A stretch of DNA of 64,000 nt from an uncultured Lachnospiraceae bacterium (GTDB taxonomy: Bacteria > Bacillota > Clostridia > Lachnospirales > Lachnospiraceae), in assembly GCA_947177165.1 (NCBI GenBank), contig CAMWTP010000009.1, forward strand, positions 32,761-96,760, in the 5' to 3' direction. Both the position numbers and the translations under genes were made by a program. The stretch's first letter is position 1. Every line of letters begins with the position of its first letter. Positions 9,704-19,879 of this stretch are shown piece after piece. Under the pieces are notes generated by a model. It saw only the letters and a list, made by a program, of their open reading frames with translations. It made no database searches and had not been told where the DNA came from.

Positions 9704-11521
9704 ATGTCAGATTTTGATCAAAGTAAAATCAGAAATTTCTGCATTGTGGCGCATATCGATCACGGCAAGTCCACACTTGCGGACAGAATCATAGAGAAAA
9801 CGGGACTCCTGACGAGCCGTGAGATGCAGGACCAGATCCTCGACAACATGGAACTGGAGCGGGAGCGCGGCATTACAATCAAGGCGCAGACCGTCCGCAC
9901 TGTGTACAAAGCACAGGATGGTGATGAATACATTTTTAATCTGATCGACACACCAGGACACGTTGACTTTAATTATGAAGTGAGCCGCGCGCTGGCAGCC
10001 TGCGACGGGGCAATTCTCGTGGTTGACGCAGCGCAGGGGATTGAGGCGCAGACACTTGCAAACGTGTATCTGGCACTGGATCATGACCTCGATGTGTTTC
10101 CCGTCATCAATAAGATCGACCTCCCGAGTGCACGGCCTGACTGGGTGAAAAATGAGATCGAGGACGTCATCGGCATTGAGGCGCAGGACGCGCCGCTGAT
10201 CTCGGCAAAAAACGGTGTCGGAATCGAGGAAGTGCTGGAGGCAATTATCGCAAAGATACCAGCTCCCCGGGGGAATGCGGACAATCCGCTGCAGGCGCTG
10301 ATCTTTGACTCTGTCTATGATTCCTATAAAGGGGTGATCGTATTCTGCCGTATCATGGAAGGAAAGGTTTCCAAGGGGACAAAGATTAAGATGATGGCGA
10401 CAGGTGCATCCTTTGACGTGGTGGAGGTAGGATATTTCGGGGCTGGACAGTTTATCCCGTGTGATGAGCTGTCGGCTGGTATGGTTGGATATCTGACAGC
10501 ATCGATCAAAAATGTGAAGGACACCGCAGTCGGGGATACGGTCACGGATGCGAATCATCCCTGCGCCGAGCCGCTTCCGGGATACAAAAAGGTGCAGTCG
10601 ATGGTCTACTGCGGGCTATATCCTGCTGACGGCGCAAAATATCCTGATCTGAGAGATGCGCTGGAAAAGCTGCAGTTGAATGACGCGTCGCTTTTTTATG
10701 AGCCGGAGACCTCTGTCGCGCTGGGATTTGGCTTTCGGTGCGGCTTTTTGGGACTGCTGCATCTCGAGATTATTCAGGAGCGGCTGGAGCGTGAGTACAA
10801 TCTTGACCTTGTGACGACAGCGCCGGGTGTAGTATACAGAGTTTACAAGACAAACGGTGATATGGTCGAACTGACGAATCCCTCCAATCTGCCTGACCCG
10901 TCAGAGATTGACTATATGGAGGAGCCGATTGTCAGTGCCGAGATCATGGTGACAACAGAGTTTATCGGTTCCATTATGGAGCTCTGTCAGGAGCGGCGCG
11001 GGCGTTATCTTGGCATGGAATATGTGGAGGAGACCCGTGCATTGCTGAAATATGAGCTTCCGTTGAATGAGATTATCTACGATTTCTTTGATGCGCTCAA
11101 GTCGCGCTCAAGGGGATATGCCTCATTTGATTATGACGTGAAGGGATATGAGCAGTCCGAGCTTGTCAAGCTTGACATTCTCATCAACAGGGAGGAGGTC
11201 GATGCTTTGTCTTTTATTGTGCACAAAGAGTCTGCCTATGACAGGGGCAGGAGGATGTGCGAGAAGCTCAAGGATGAGATACCGAGGCATCTTTTTGAGA
11301 TACCGATACAGGCGGCTGTGGGCGGCAAGATCATCGCCAGAGAGACAGTAAAGGCGATGCGCAAGGATGTTCTTGCCAAGTGTTACGGCGGAGATATCAC
11401 GCGCAAAAAGAAGCTTCTTGAAAAACAGAAGGAGGGCAAGAAGCGTATGCGTCAGGTGGGCAGTGTGGAGATACCGCAGAAAGCGTTCATGTCGGTACTG
11501 AAGCTTGACGATTCGAGATAA
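9704..11521 (+). CDS. lepA: Elongation factor 4 (LepA)
   Basis: '[26 protein letters not shown]', full-length 605 aa, LepA C-terminal domain. Confidence 0.98.
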   Translation: MSDFDQSKIRNFCIVAHIDHGKSTLADRIIEKTGLLTSREMQDQILDNMELERERGITIKAQTVRTVYKAQDGDEYIFNLIDTPGHVDFNYEVSRALAACDGAILVVDAAQGIEAQTLANVYLALDHDLDVFPVINKIDLPSARPDWVKNEIEDVIGIEAQDAPLISAKNGVGIEEVLEAIIAKIPAPRGNADNPLQALIFDSVYDSYKGVIVFCRIMEGKVSKGTKIKMMATGASFDVVEVGYFGAGQFIPCDELSAGMVGYLTASIKNVKDTAVGDTVTDANHPCAEPLPGYKKVQSMVYCGLYPADGAKYPDLRDALEKLQLNDASLFYEPETSVALGFGFRCGFLGLLHLEIIQERLEREYNLDLVTTAPGVVYRVYKTNGDMVELTNPSNLPDPSEIDYMEEPIVSAEIMVTTEFIGSIMELCQERRGRYLGMEYVEETRALLKYELPLNEIIYDFFDALKSRSRGYASFDYDVKGYEQSELVKLDILINREEVDALSFIVHKESAYDRGRRMCEKLKDEIPRHLFEIPIQAAVGGKIIARETVKAMRKDVLAKCYGGDITRKKKLLEKQKEGKKRMRQVGSVEIPQKAFMSVLKLDDSR

Positions 11522-11563
11522 GTTATGGGAATATTGAGAATTAAGGAGAGGAAAATAGCCAGA

Positions 11564-11956
11564 CTATTTCCTTTCCTCCAGCTCGCGTATGCGGGCTTCT
11601 TTTTTTTGTTGTTCCTCGGAGCGAACCGTTTCCCTCTCTAAAATGATATCGACGGTTTCCCGGCCATGTTCATCAAGATTGCGGTATTTTTGTATATGCT
11701 GCTGTTCACTGTATGAGAGCATCATCTCCGAATCGGGATATACACCGTAGATGTCATTGATCGAGACGTGAAGCGTCCGGCAGACTTCGAAAAGGATATC
11801 GATTGTCGGACAGTTGGCGCCCTGCTCCCAATTGGATATGCGGGAGGGGGTGATTCCCAACTGCTGTGCCAGCTCTCTTTGGGAGAAACCGGCATTTTCC
11901 CGGTATTTTGTTATATTTCTTGATATATTTTTCTTGATGTCGTCACTGGAAATCAT
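11564..11956 (-). CDS. XRE-family HTH transcriptional regulator
   Basis: 'FSQRELAQQLGITPSRISNWEQGANCPTIDILFEVCRTL' HTH_3 signature. Confidence 0.88.
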   Translation of the reverse strand: MISSDDIKKNISRNITKYRENAGFSQRELAQQLGITPSRISNWEQGANCPTIDILFEVCRTLHVSINDIYGVYPDSEMMLSYSEQQHIQKYRNLDEHGRETVDIILERETVRSEEQQKKEARIRELEERK

Positions 11957-12011
11957 TGTGTCTCCTATTCCATTTCTTGATTTTCAAAATTTTTCATAAA
12001 ATGAATGTATC

Positions 12012-12114
12012 ACAGTAGTTCTGTAAAATCAATAAAAAAATACAGAATCACAGCCAAAACTATTGACAATATACAGAAAAACTGTTAATATATGGAAATG
12101 TACAGAAAATCTGT
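12012..12114. promoter_or_regulatory. Intergenic control region: three ACAG-N5-CTGT palindromes and a TTGACA-N17-TAATAT promoter
   Basis: Sites at 12012-12024, 12073-12085, 12102-12114; -35 at 12063-12068, -10 at 12086-12091; the middle site lies inside the spacer. Confidence 0.75.
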
Positions 12115-12362
12115 TCAAACGAACAGAAAATACAGAAGTACGAGAGGTGGTGAGTTTGTTGTTTGGGATAAAGATTAAAACATATCTTGACGACAACGGC
12201 ATCAGATACACACATGTGTCTGAAAAAACAGGGATTCCAATGGATATTCTGAGTTTATTGTTAACTGGGAAAAGGAAAGTCGAGGCGACAGAGTATTTTG
12301 CAATATGTAATGCGTTAAATGTGCCCCTGACAAAATTTGCGGATGACGGTGTGAGCGCATGA
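12063..12362 (+). CDS. Small HTH (XRE-like) regulator; true start probably downstream, near 12157
   Basis: 'IKTYLDDNGIRYTHVSEKTGIPMDILSLLLTGKRKVEATEYFAICNALNVPLTKFA' HTH-like; the first 30 residues overlap operator sites and are unlikely to be translated. Confidence 0.65.
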   Translation: MTIYRKTVNIWKCTENLFKRTENTEVREVVSLLFGIKIKTYLDDNGIRYTHVSEKTGIPMDILSLLLTGKRKVEATEYFAICNALNVPLTKFADDGVSA

Positions 12363-12386
12363 GGTGTGCGGAAATTTAATCATGTT

Positions 12387-12416
12387 TGAAACGTTTCTGG
12401 AGACAGAAACGTTTCA
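12387..12416. promoter_or_regulatory. Perfect 13-bp inverted repeat containing two GAAACGTTTC palindromes
   Basis: TGAAACGTTTCTG-GAGA-CAGAAACGTTTCA upstream of the secreted-protein gene; no T-tract follows. Confidence 0.6.
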
Positions 12417-12475
12417 TATAGATATGGTAATCTGCCCAGGCAGATTATCAAAAACAAAAAGGAGGAAGGGAAACA

Positions 12476-13168
12476 ATGAAATCTATCAAAGTGAAGAGGA
12501 TTCTTGCGGCGGTCCTTGCGGCGTCAATGGTCATGGCATCTGCAGTGACAGTCAGCGCATCAGGCTCAGACACGACTGAACCGGGTGTGAGTTCCAGTGA
12601 ATCGTCTAGCAGCTCAAGTGAATCATCTGACAGCTCAAGTGAGTCATCCAATGTGACAGTAACTTATGCACAGACAATGTCAAAAGCAGCGGATGCTGCT
12701 ATGAGCGTGGCTGGCACAAGTGTCAGAACTTCTGTAGCTGGCGTGTATGCGGCTCAGAAGGTACAGGGAGTGGCAGTAGTCACACCGCTGGCGGCAGTCA
12801 GGACATCGCTTGGTCTGGCTGGCAATCAGACTCCGGCGATCATCATTTATGATACGGACGAGAGCAAGAGTTACCGTGCGATGGAATGTGTCAATGCGGC
12901 AGCAGGGGCAATCGGCGGTACAGTCGTGGCAACCATGAACATTGATCTCGGCGCGAAGGAGAGCGGAAAATGGGTTGCATTGTCAAGCGGAACAGTGGGA
13001 CTTGTCACAGGACTTCCGAAGGGCGCTGACACAAGCAAAGAGTACTGCGCAATCTGCGTTCAGCCGGGCGGTGTTATCACAATCCTCGAAGATCAGGACT
13101 TAAATCCGGCAACCGTTACATTTGAGGTACAGGCTGGTCTTGGAACCTATGCAATTACTGCGAAATAA
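12476..13168 (+). CDS. Secreted protein with Ser/Glu-rich low-complexity linker
   Basis: RBS aaggagg; signal peptide ending VSASG; linker 'SSSESSSSSSESSDSSSESS'. Confidence 0.8.
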   Translation: MKSIKVKRILAAVLAASMVMASAVTVSASGSDTTEPGVSSSESSSSSSESSDSSSESSNVTVTYAQTMSKAADAAMSVAGTSVRTSVAGVYAAQKVQGVAVVTPLAAVRTSLGLAGNQTPAIIIYDTDESKSYRAMECVNAAAGAIGGTVVATMNIDLGAKESGKWVALSSGTVGLVTGLPKGADTSKEYCAICVQPGGVITILEDQDLNPATVTFEVQAGLGTYAITAK

Positions 13169-13183
13169 TTGCATACAGAAAAC

Positions 13184-13222
13184 AAAGCTATGGTGCATGC
13201 ATCATGCATATACCATAGCTTT
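13184..13222 (+). terminator. Terminator/attenuator-like hairpin overlapping the start of the next gene
   Basis: AAAGCTATGGT ... ACCATAGCTTT 11-bp perfect stem immediately after the 13168 stop. Confidence 0.5.
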
Positions 13223-14945
13223 CCTTCTGGTTTTGTGCTGTTTTTTTGGCTACAGTATTGGAAAAATCTATGGGTTTGCGATTCTTCCGGATGAGTTCGG
13301 GTATTGGTCGTATGCGGCGGCAGCTGCAGGATACGACTGGTCGGGAATCGTGTCATTGAACTCCTATTATTCTTATGGATACAGTGTCATCCTGCTACCT
13401 GTTTTTCTGTTGTTTCGGGATGGCTTAATGGCATATCGCGCGGCGGTTATAGTGAATTTTGTGATGCTGGCAGGGATTGGTCTCATGCTGCGTTATTTGG
13501 CGGGAAGGATATTTCCCAATGGGAACCGAAAACTCCTGTCTGCCTTTGCAGCAGTGGCCGCACTATATCCCACCCTCCTTCTATATGCCAGAACCACAAT
13601 GGCAGAAACGCTGTTGGTGTTTCTGTATGTACTGGCTGCCGTGCTGCTGTATCAGTACCTGGAGCGCAGGAGCGTATCTTGGCTGTTCCTGCTGCTCGTG
13701 GTACTTGTCTATGTACATTTCGTACATATGCGGACTATTACACTGCTGGCGGCGGGGGTGTTGTCTGTCCTGCTTGACAGACTGCTGTTCCCAGAGGTCA
13801 GAGAGGACGACAGGCAGGATAATCGATGGCTGTATGTGCTCGCGGTGGCTGCGGCAGTTCTGTTATTTGTGTCGGGAATGGCTGTGAGGAATGTGGTTTT
13901 TGACCATGTTTACACAGGACAGTCCCAGATATTTCAGACAAATGATTATCAGGGACAGCTTGGAAAGTTTCGTTATATCATGACGTTGGAAGGGTTCGGG
14001 AACCTGATTGTCAGCGTGGCCGGAAAAGTGTTGTATCTCGGGGTGGCAACTTTCGGGACTGGTTTCTGGGGGCTGTGGCATGCATGGAAAGGTGTCAGAC
14101 GCGGACAGGAGCGGAAGGAAAGAGTATTTTGGTGTTTCATCCTTTTGTCGGCGGCAGGGGCATTGATGCTCAATGCTGTCTATACAGTATATCCCGGACG
14201 AGTGGATGCGCTGGCATACGGCAGATATCATGAGTATGTATTTCCTGTATTGATGCTCGCGGGGCTGTATGAGATGCGGCATGCGCAAAGGCTGTGGAGG
14301 GGAATGCTCATAAATGCAGTGCTGGAGCTGTGCATGCTGATACCGGTGCTGTGCAGTCTGTGCAGGTATCGCCAGACAAGTCTGCACGCCTGTATGGTAT
14401 TTGGGATGAGTTATCTGTATGATGCGGGTGATCCTGCTCCTGTGAAATTTTATCTGGGAGCATATGGATTTGGTATTCTGTTGATGGTGATCGTCACGGC
14501 GCTGACCGCGGTCGGGCGCAAAGCGGTAAACCGGATATCTGTACTGTTTATGATTGCTGTCATGGAGGTTTTTCTGGCGATGAGGGCATCCGCAGCCGTG
14601 ATCGACACAGGCAGTATCGGGGCGTACAGGGATTCTGTTGTTGCGGATCGGATTACAGAGCTTATGGGGAACACTGCTGATGAGAAAGCGCAGTCTGCGA
14701 GGAGAGTCCTGTATCTGGACGGAGGCGGTGACAGTGCCATCGGTATCATACAGTTTTTGCTGCGAGATACCCGGATCACTGTCCTGGATAAGCGGGAAAG
14801 TATAGACGATTACGGGGAGAATGAGATGGGGACACGGGATTTCGTGCTGATCGACTACAGAGATGATTATGGCGGGGAGCTTTGTAAGCGGTATGCGTAC
14901 ACCTTGTCGAGCGGTCATTTTATTCTCTATTACAATCGGTTTTGA
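13197..14945 (+). CDS. Polytopic membrane protein, GT-C (PMT/GT39-like) glycosyltransferase candidate (ORF open from 13122)
   Basis: Many TM segments; first-loop 'LPDEFGYW' acidic motif typical of GT-C enzymes; paralog of 26710-28476. Confidence 0.72.
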   Translation: MHHAYTIAFLLVLCCFFGYSIGKIYGFAILPDEFGYWSYAAAAAGYDWSGIVSLNSYYSYGYSVILLPVFLLFRDGLMAYRAAVIVNFVMLAGIGLMLRYLAGRIFPNGNRKLLSAFAAVAALYPTLLLYARTTMAETLLVFLYVLAAVLLYQYLERRSVSWLFLLLVVLVYVHFVHMRTITLLAAGVLSVLLDRLLFPEVREDDRQDNRWLYVLAVAAAVLLFVSGMAVRNVVFDHVYTGQSQIFQTNDYQGQLGKFRYIMTLEGFGNLIVSVAGKVLYLGVATFGTGFWGLWHAWKGVRRGQERKERVFWCFILLSAAGALMLNAVYTVYPGRVDALAYGRYHEYVFPVLMLAGLYEMRHAQRLWRGMLINAVLELCMLIPVLCSLCRYRQTSLHACMVFGMSYLYDAGDPAPVKFYLGAYGFGILLMVIVTALTAVGRKAVNRISVLFMIAVMEVFLAMRASAAVIDTGSIGAYRDSVVADRITELMGNTADEKAQSARRVLYLDGGGDSAIGIIQFLLRDTRITVLDKRESIDDYGENEMGTRDFVLIDYRDDYGGELCKRYAYTLSSGHFILYYNRF

Positions 14946-15045
14946 AAACATTTTGAATATGAGATTTTGAAAAAGAAATTTTGATAAAAGAGATTTTGAA
15001 TAAAGAGATTTTGATTTAAGACAGGATAGATAGAGAGGCTGTTTT

Positions 15046-15552
15046 ATGAAGAAGATATTGATTATGGCTGCAGCAGTGTGGACATTGCTGGCAGCGATGT
15101 TCGTGCCGGTTAGAGCAGAGGAAGCAGCTGCATCGGTGGTGGGAACCGTGTTAAAGACGGATGCAGAGGTCAGGGTGTATCAGGATGCATCTGAGACATC
15201 AGAGATGATCGCTGAGCTGGAAGCAGGGACGGCGGTTCTCGTGACTGACGATGACGGGGAAGGCTGGTGCAGAATATCTGTCAGGGAGATTACAGGGTAC
15301 ATAAGGTCAGGGTATCTGGTGCCGCTCTACAGCAGTGATGAGATGAGTCAGGAATTTGAGCAGGTCGGGAACAATTACCATATGGTGTTCAACGAAGTGC
15401 AGCAGCTGGACAAGCAGCAGTCACAGACGAAAATATGGGGGACGGTCATCGCAGTGCTGACCGCTGGTGTCATCGCGGCAGGTATCATCCCTGTGTTAAA
15501 GAAAAATAAGGAAGATGAAACGAATAGGACAAATACGGAAACAATACGATGA
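15046..15552 (+). CDS. Secreted SH3-domain-like protein with C-terminal TM
   Basis: Signal peptide; 'EVRVYQDASETSEMIAELEAGTAVLVTDDDGEGWCRISVREITGYIRSGYL' bacterial SH3 pattern. Confidence 0.8.
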   Translation: MKKILIMAAAVWTLLAAMFVPVRAEEAAASVVGTVLKTDAEVRVYQDASETSEMIAELEAGTAVLVTDDDGEGWCRISVREITGYIRSGYLVPLYSSDEMSQEFEQVGNNYHMVFNEVQQLDKQQSQTKIWGTVIAVLTAGVIAAGIIPVLKKNKEDETNRTNTETIR

Positions 15553-16924
15553 ACGGTCAGATTTATTTATCCTTATTCTGACGGGAATCCATAATCTTAT
15601 ATTTGCAGATGTTTCGCTCGCAGGAATGCCGCTGCGGACACTGTCTCTGCTCCTGGCGGATTTTGTCTGTATCGCTGTATATATCTATCAGAGGGAGATG
15701 ATACTGCCGCGCTGGAAAGAATGCAGTGTATATGAGAAGACAATGACAGTGCTGCTTGCCTCATCGGCTGCGGTGTTAATCGTTTCTGCGCTTGCGGGTT
15801 CCGATTACTTTTGGGAAGGTGTGGATTTCGTAGCACTGCTGCTGGTATATTTATGCATTTATGGCAGGAAAAAGTTTCCGCAGAACATATTCTGTGTGCA
15901 CAGCGTTTGCTGCTGTGTGACCTGCAGCCTGCTGTTGTGCTATTACCTGACTGGCGGAGTTGGGGAATCGCTCGTGGCGCTCTTAGTCCGGAATGATGCA
16001 GCGGTGTCGTGGCTGGTGCTGAGTGTTCTGATGAATATGATAGCGTATTGTTTTGAGGAAAAGGGGCGGGTATGGTACGGAGGCAATATTCTGCTGGCGG
16101 CATTTCTGCTGGCGATACAGAAGAATGTATATGGAATGATCGTTGTGGGGCTGATACCGCTGCTGCTTCCGGTCTTCTGCAGACCGTCAAAGGTGCTCGT
16201 GGGACGGGCGGCGCAGGCAGAGTTATTGTATGTGTTCCTGGTCTGTAACATGTCTCTGATTGCAGGATACACACCGCTGCTGGAGGGGATTGTCACATAT
16301 GACCTGGAAGTCAGTGTGTATATGGAATTGTTCCTGGCTGCTATGGGAGTATGGTTTTTCAGCTACTGGGACAAGCAGGCCCGGGATGTCAGTATGGATG
16401 TCACGCTGCCGCAGATGCGGGAGTGGTGCCGAAAAGCGGCGGTGGCTTACCTGACTGTTGTCGCAGGAGTTTTTGCGGCATCGGCACTTTTTTATACAGA
16501 CGATACTTCAGCGTGGAGAGGTGTGGCACAGGTTATTATCGATGATTTGAGGGAAAATCCCGGTTGGAGGGCAGGACTCCTGGGACAGATGGGACAACGA
16601 TTTGGGGTTTTCGGTGTGGCGGCTGGGTGTGGCTTGTGTTATCTGTGCATCGTGCGAATATATGGGACAAGGCGCTGGCGCGTGAAAGCGCATAAGCTGT
16701 ATCGTCTCATCGCTGTAATCTGTCTGCTGCAGGCGGTATTTGTGCCGCAGAACATGGTGTCGTTGCCGTTATCTACCGTTTTTTTCTTCCTGTTTATGGA
16801 AGCGGAGGAGGAACAGTCACGGAAAATCACTGCGGATTATGGAGAGTGGAGGAAGACAAATGAAACTGATTATACAGATTCCCTGTTTCAACGAGGCGGA
16901 GACTTTGGAAATCGCGTTGAATGA
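15515..16924 (+). CDS. Polytopic membrane protein, possible polysaccharide polymerase/ligase
   Basis: 469 aa, about 10-12 hydrophobic segments, in glycosyltransferase locus. Confidence 0.6.
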   Translation: MKRIGQIRKQYDERSDLFILILTGIHNLIFADVSLAGMPLRTLSLLLADFVCIAVYIYQREMILPRWKECSVYEKTMTVLLASSAAVLIVSALAGSDYFWEGVDFVALLLVYLCIYGRKKFPQNIFCVHSVCCCVTCSLLLCYYLTGGVGESLVALLVRNDAAVSWLVLSVLMNMIAYCFEEKGRVWYGGNILLAAFLLAIQKNVYGMIVVGLIPLLLPVFCRPSKVLVGRAAQAELLYVFLVCNMSLIAGYTPLLEGIVTYDLEVSVYMELFLAAMGVWFFSYWDKQARDVSMDVTLPQMREWCRKAAVAYLTVVAGVFAASALFYTDDTSAWRGVAQVIIDDLRENPGWRAGLLGQMGQRFGVFGVAAGCGLCYLCIVRIYGTRRWRVKAHKLYRLIAVICLLQAVFVPQNMVSLPLSTVFFFLFMEAEEEQSRKITADYGEWRKTNETDYTDSLFQRGGDFGNRVE

Positions 16925-17900
16925 TCTGCCCAGGAAGCTGGACGGCATTGACCGGATTGAATACCTGATTATCAATGACGGAAGCAAGGACAACACTGTT
17001 GAGGTGGCCAAAAAATGGGGCGTGCATCATGTCGTAAACTTCACGCAGAACAAGGGACTTGCAAAGGGCTTTATGGCAGGACTGGACGAGTGTCTGCGGC
17101 AGGGGGCGGACATCATTGTCAACACGGATGCGGACAATCAGTACTGCGCGGAGGATATCCAGAAGCTGATACAGCCGATTCTCGAGGGCAGGGCGGACTA
17201 CGTAATCGGCGCAAGACCAATCGACGAGACGGAGCATTTTTCATTGATCAAGAAAAAGCTGCAGCATCTCGGCAGCTGGGCGGTGCGAAAGGCTTCAAAC
17301 ACAGATATCCCAGATGCTCCCAGCGGATTCCGCGCGCTGAGCCGTGAGGCTGCAATGCGCATCAACGTGGTAAATGATTATACATACACATTGGAGACGA
17401 TTGTGCAGGCAGGCCGTGAAAAGCTTGCGATCATGAGTGTGCCGGTCCGCACGAACTCTGAGCTGCGCCCGTCGAGATTGTTTAAGAGCATATGGAGTTA
17501 TGTGAAAAAGTCGATGGTCACGATCCTGAGAGCATACATGATGTATAAGCCGCTGAAATTTTTTACCTTTCTGATGCTGCCGCCGGCAATCGTAGGGCTT
17601 GCGTTTATCATCCGCTATTTCGTATATGTGGCGGCGGGTACTGCGACAGGCCATGTGCAGTCACTGATACTGGCATGCACATTGTTGATTATGGGATTTG
17701 TGACCTTTACAATCGGGCTGGTTTCCGATGTGATCGCCGCGAACAGAAGGCTTTTGCAGGACACACAATACCATACGCGCAGAGCGGAATACGATGCGAT
17801 TTACGCGCAGCTCCAGCTCGAGCAGAGACCAGTGCGGACGTACCATGTTGTGAGCGAGAAGCCGCAGTATGGGGAGGGATATGAGAGCTCTGCGATATAG
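16860..17900 (+). CDS. GT2 glycosyltransferase, polyprenyl-phosphate sugar synthase type (GtrB/DpmA-like) with C-terminal TMs
   Basis: 'MKLIIQIPCFNEAETLEIALNDLP', 'NDGSKDNTVE', 'NTDADNQY'; two C-terminal TM helices. The listed ORF start 16740 is upstream of the probable ATG. Confidence 0.88.
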   Translation: MKLIIQIPCFNEAETLEIALNDLPRKLDGIDRIEYLIINDGSKDNTVEVAKKWGVHHVVNFTQNKGLAKGFMAGLDECLRQGADIIVNTDADNQYCAEDIQKLIQPILEGRADYVIGARPIDETEHFSLIKKKLQHLGSWAVRKASNTDIPDAPSGFRALSREAAMRINVVNDYTYTLETIVQAGREKLAIMSVPVRTNSELRPSRLFKSIWSYVKKSMVTILRAYMMYKPLKFFTFLMLPPAIVGLAFIIRYFVYVAAGTATGHVQSLILACTLLIMGFVTFTIGLVSDVIAANRRLLQDTQYHTRRAEYDAIYAQLQLEQRPVRTYHVVSEKPQYGEGYESSAI

Positions 17901-18053
17901 CTGGAATTGCTTGATATAGATTGGTAGATTTTTATGCTGCACCTTGACAATTGCATACTTTACGTTAGGAAAAAATGTTGTAATGTACCTTTGGAACAGC
18001 TATAATGAGATTAAGCAGATAATACTGGTTTCATAAATGGCAAGGAGGGTTAT

Positions 18054-19781
18054 ATGTTAGGCAGACCAGCTCTTGGATATCAGAACTATGAGGAAGTTAT
18101 CACGGAGAATATCTTTTACATTGATAAGACAGATTTCATCAGGGAATGGTGGGAGAACGGCGATAAAGTTACGCTAATCACACGCCCCCGCAGATTTGGC
18201 AAGACACTCAATATGAGCACGGTTGAATGCTTCTTTTCAAATAAATACGCAGGACGAAGTGATTTGTTTGAGGGAAAGGCTATCTGGAGCGAGGAGAAGT
18301 ACAGACGGCTGCAGGGAACGTTTCCGGTGATTTTTTTGAGTTTTGCATCAGTTAAGACTGGGAAAGCTGACGGAATGAAGGCAGTGGTGAAACAGATTAT
18401 TTCTGATGTGTATCGTAAACACAGGGACATGATGTCTTCTGAGGTATTTCATGACGATGAACGGGTATATTATAATTCCATCAATGATAAAATGTCTGAC
18501 ACTGATGTATTCATGGCGGTGAACCGTCTTAGTGCATTTATGGAAAAACGTTTTGGCAAAAAGGCAATCATACTGCTTGACGAGTATGACACTCCGATGC
18601 AAGAATCATGGCTGGCGAACAGCTGGGATGAATCGGTTGAATTTTTCAGGAACTTTTTCAATGCTACATTCAAGACAAACGATCATATTTACCGGGGAAT
18701 CATAACAGGGATCACAAGAATCTCGAAAGAGAGCATCTTTTCAGACCTGAATAACCTGGAGGTTGTGACAACAACGTCTGACAAATATGCATTATCTTTC
18801 GGGTTTTCGGAAAAGGAAGTCTTTGCAGCACTCGACGAAAAGGGACTCGGAAATGAAAAACAAAGTGTAAAAAAGTGGTATGATGGTTTCGTGTTCGGAA
18901 CATACTCTGATATCTATAATCCGTGGTCGATCGTGTCATTTATTGGTAAGAATGGACGATATGACACGTATTGGTCAAATACAAGCGGAAATGGCCTTAT
19001 AAACTCACTGATTCAGAGAGGTGGCACCAGTATCAAGCAGACGATGGAGGAGCTTCTTCGGGGAGGAAGCTTTGAGGCGAAAATTGATGAACAGATCGTG
19101 TTCAGCCAGTTGAATGGTAATGTCAACGCAGTCTGGAGTCTGTTATTGGCAACCGGGTATCTCAAAGTATTGAAAGTGACAACCGTGAGTCCCGGATATG
19201 ATACAGATTCGGATTCGGATTCGGATAAAGAGGGCGATTCCAGTTACACGCTCGCGCTCACGAATTTTGAAGTGAGGAAAATGTTCAGAAACATGATAGA
19301 GGGATGGTTTAATGGCAGCGCAGAGGCAGATTACAACGACTTTATTAAGGCGCTGCTCCTCAATGATAAAAAGGCGATGAACCGTTATATGAACCGTGTC
19401 GCGCTCGCGACATTCAGCTATTTTGATACAGGGAACAAGCCATCAGAATATGCGGAACCAGAGCGATTTTACCACGGATTTGTGCTTGGGCTGATGGTGG
19501 AGCTGTCAGGCAGGTATTCCATGACTTCGAACCGTGAGAGCGGATTCGGGCGGTATGATGTGATACTTGAGCCATTGAATGAAAACGATGATGCGATCAT
19601 CATGGAATTTAAAGTGCATGATCCCGAGGATGAGAAGGCGCTTGACGACACAGTGCAGAGCGCACTTCGCCAGATTGAGGAAAAACGGTACAGTGCTTCA
19701 CTCGAGGCAAAAGGAATAGCACCTGGGCGGATTCGGAAATATGGGTTTGCGTTCCGGGGGAAGGAATGCAGGATCGGTTAG
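18054..19781 (+). CDS. AAA-ATPase-like protein with C-terminal PD-(D/E)XK (PDDEXK_9-like) domain
   Basis: '[41 protein letters not shown]', '[11 protein letters not shown]', C-terminal '[25 protein letters not shown]'. Confidence 0.88.
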   Translation: MLGRPALGYQNYEEVITENIFYIDKTDFIREWWENGDKVTLITRPRRFGKTLNMSTVECFFSNKYAGRSDLFEGKAIWSEEKYRRLQGTFPVIFLSFASVKTGKADGMKAVVKQIISDVYRKHRDMMSSEVFHDDERVYYNSINDKMSDTDVFMAVNRLSAFMEKRFGKKAIILLDEYDTPMQESWLANSWDESVEFFRNFFNATFKTNDHIYRGIITGITRISKESIFSDLNNLEVVTTTSDKYALSFGFSEKEVFAALDEKGLGNEKQSVKKWYDGFVFGTYSDIYNPWSIVSFIGKNGRYDTYWSNTSGNGLINSLIQRGGTSIKQTMEELLRGGSFEAKIDEQIVFSQLNGNVNAVWSLLLATGYLKVLKVTTVSPGYDTDSDSDSDKEGDSSYTLALTNFEVRKMFRNMIEGWFNGSAEADYNDFIKALLLNDKKAMNRYMNRVALATFSYFDTGNKPSEYAEPERFYHGFVLGLMVELSGRYSMTSNRESGFGRYDVILEPLNENDDAIIMEFKVHDPEDEKALDDTVQSALRQIEEKRYSASLEAKGIAPGRIRKYGFAFRGKECRIG

Positions 19782-19879
19782 GAATATAGAGAATATACAA
19801 TAAAGATTAAGGGAACTCCCAATGTAAAGTATGCGATTGTCGGAAGGGCATAGGATGCTTTGCGTTGGGGGTTTTTTTG

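Noticed and set aside
9707-10558. Antisense ORF of 283 aa opposite lepA
   Set aside because: lepA is unmistakable; the antisense frame is an artefact of codon usage.
13863-14951. Long antisense ORF (362 aa, minus strand)
   Set aside because: Shadow of the well-supported plus-strand GT-C-like gene; composition is not protein-like (His/Pro/Gln-rich).
15597-16274. Antisense ORF of 225 aa
   Set aside because: Opposite a polytopic membrane protein gene with RBS and operon context; translated sequence is low in plausible domain content.
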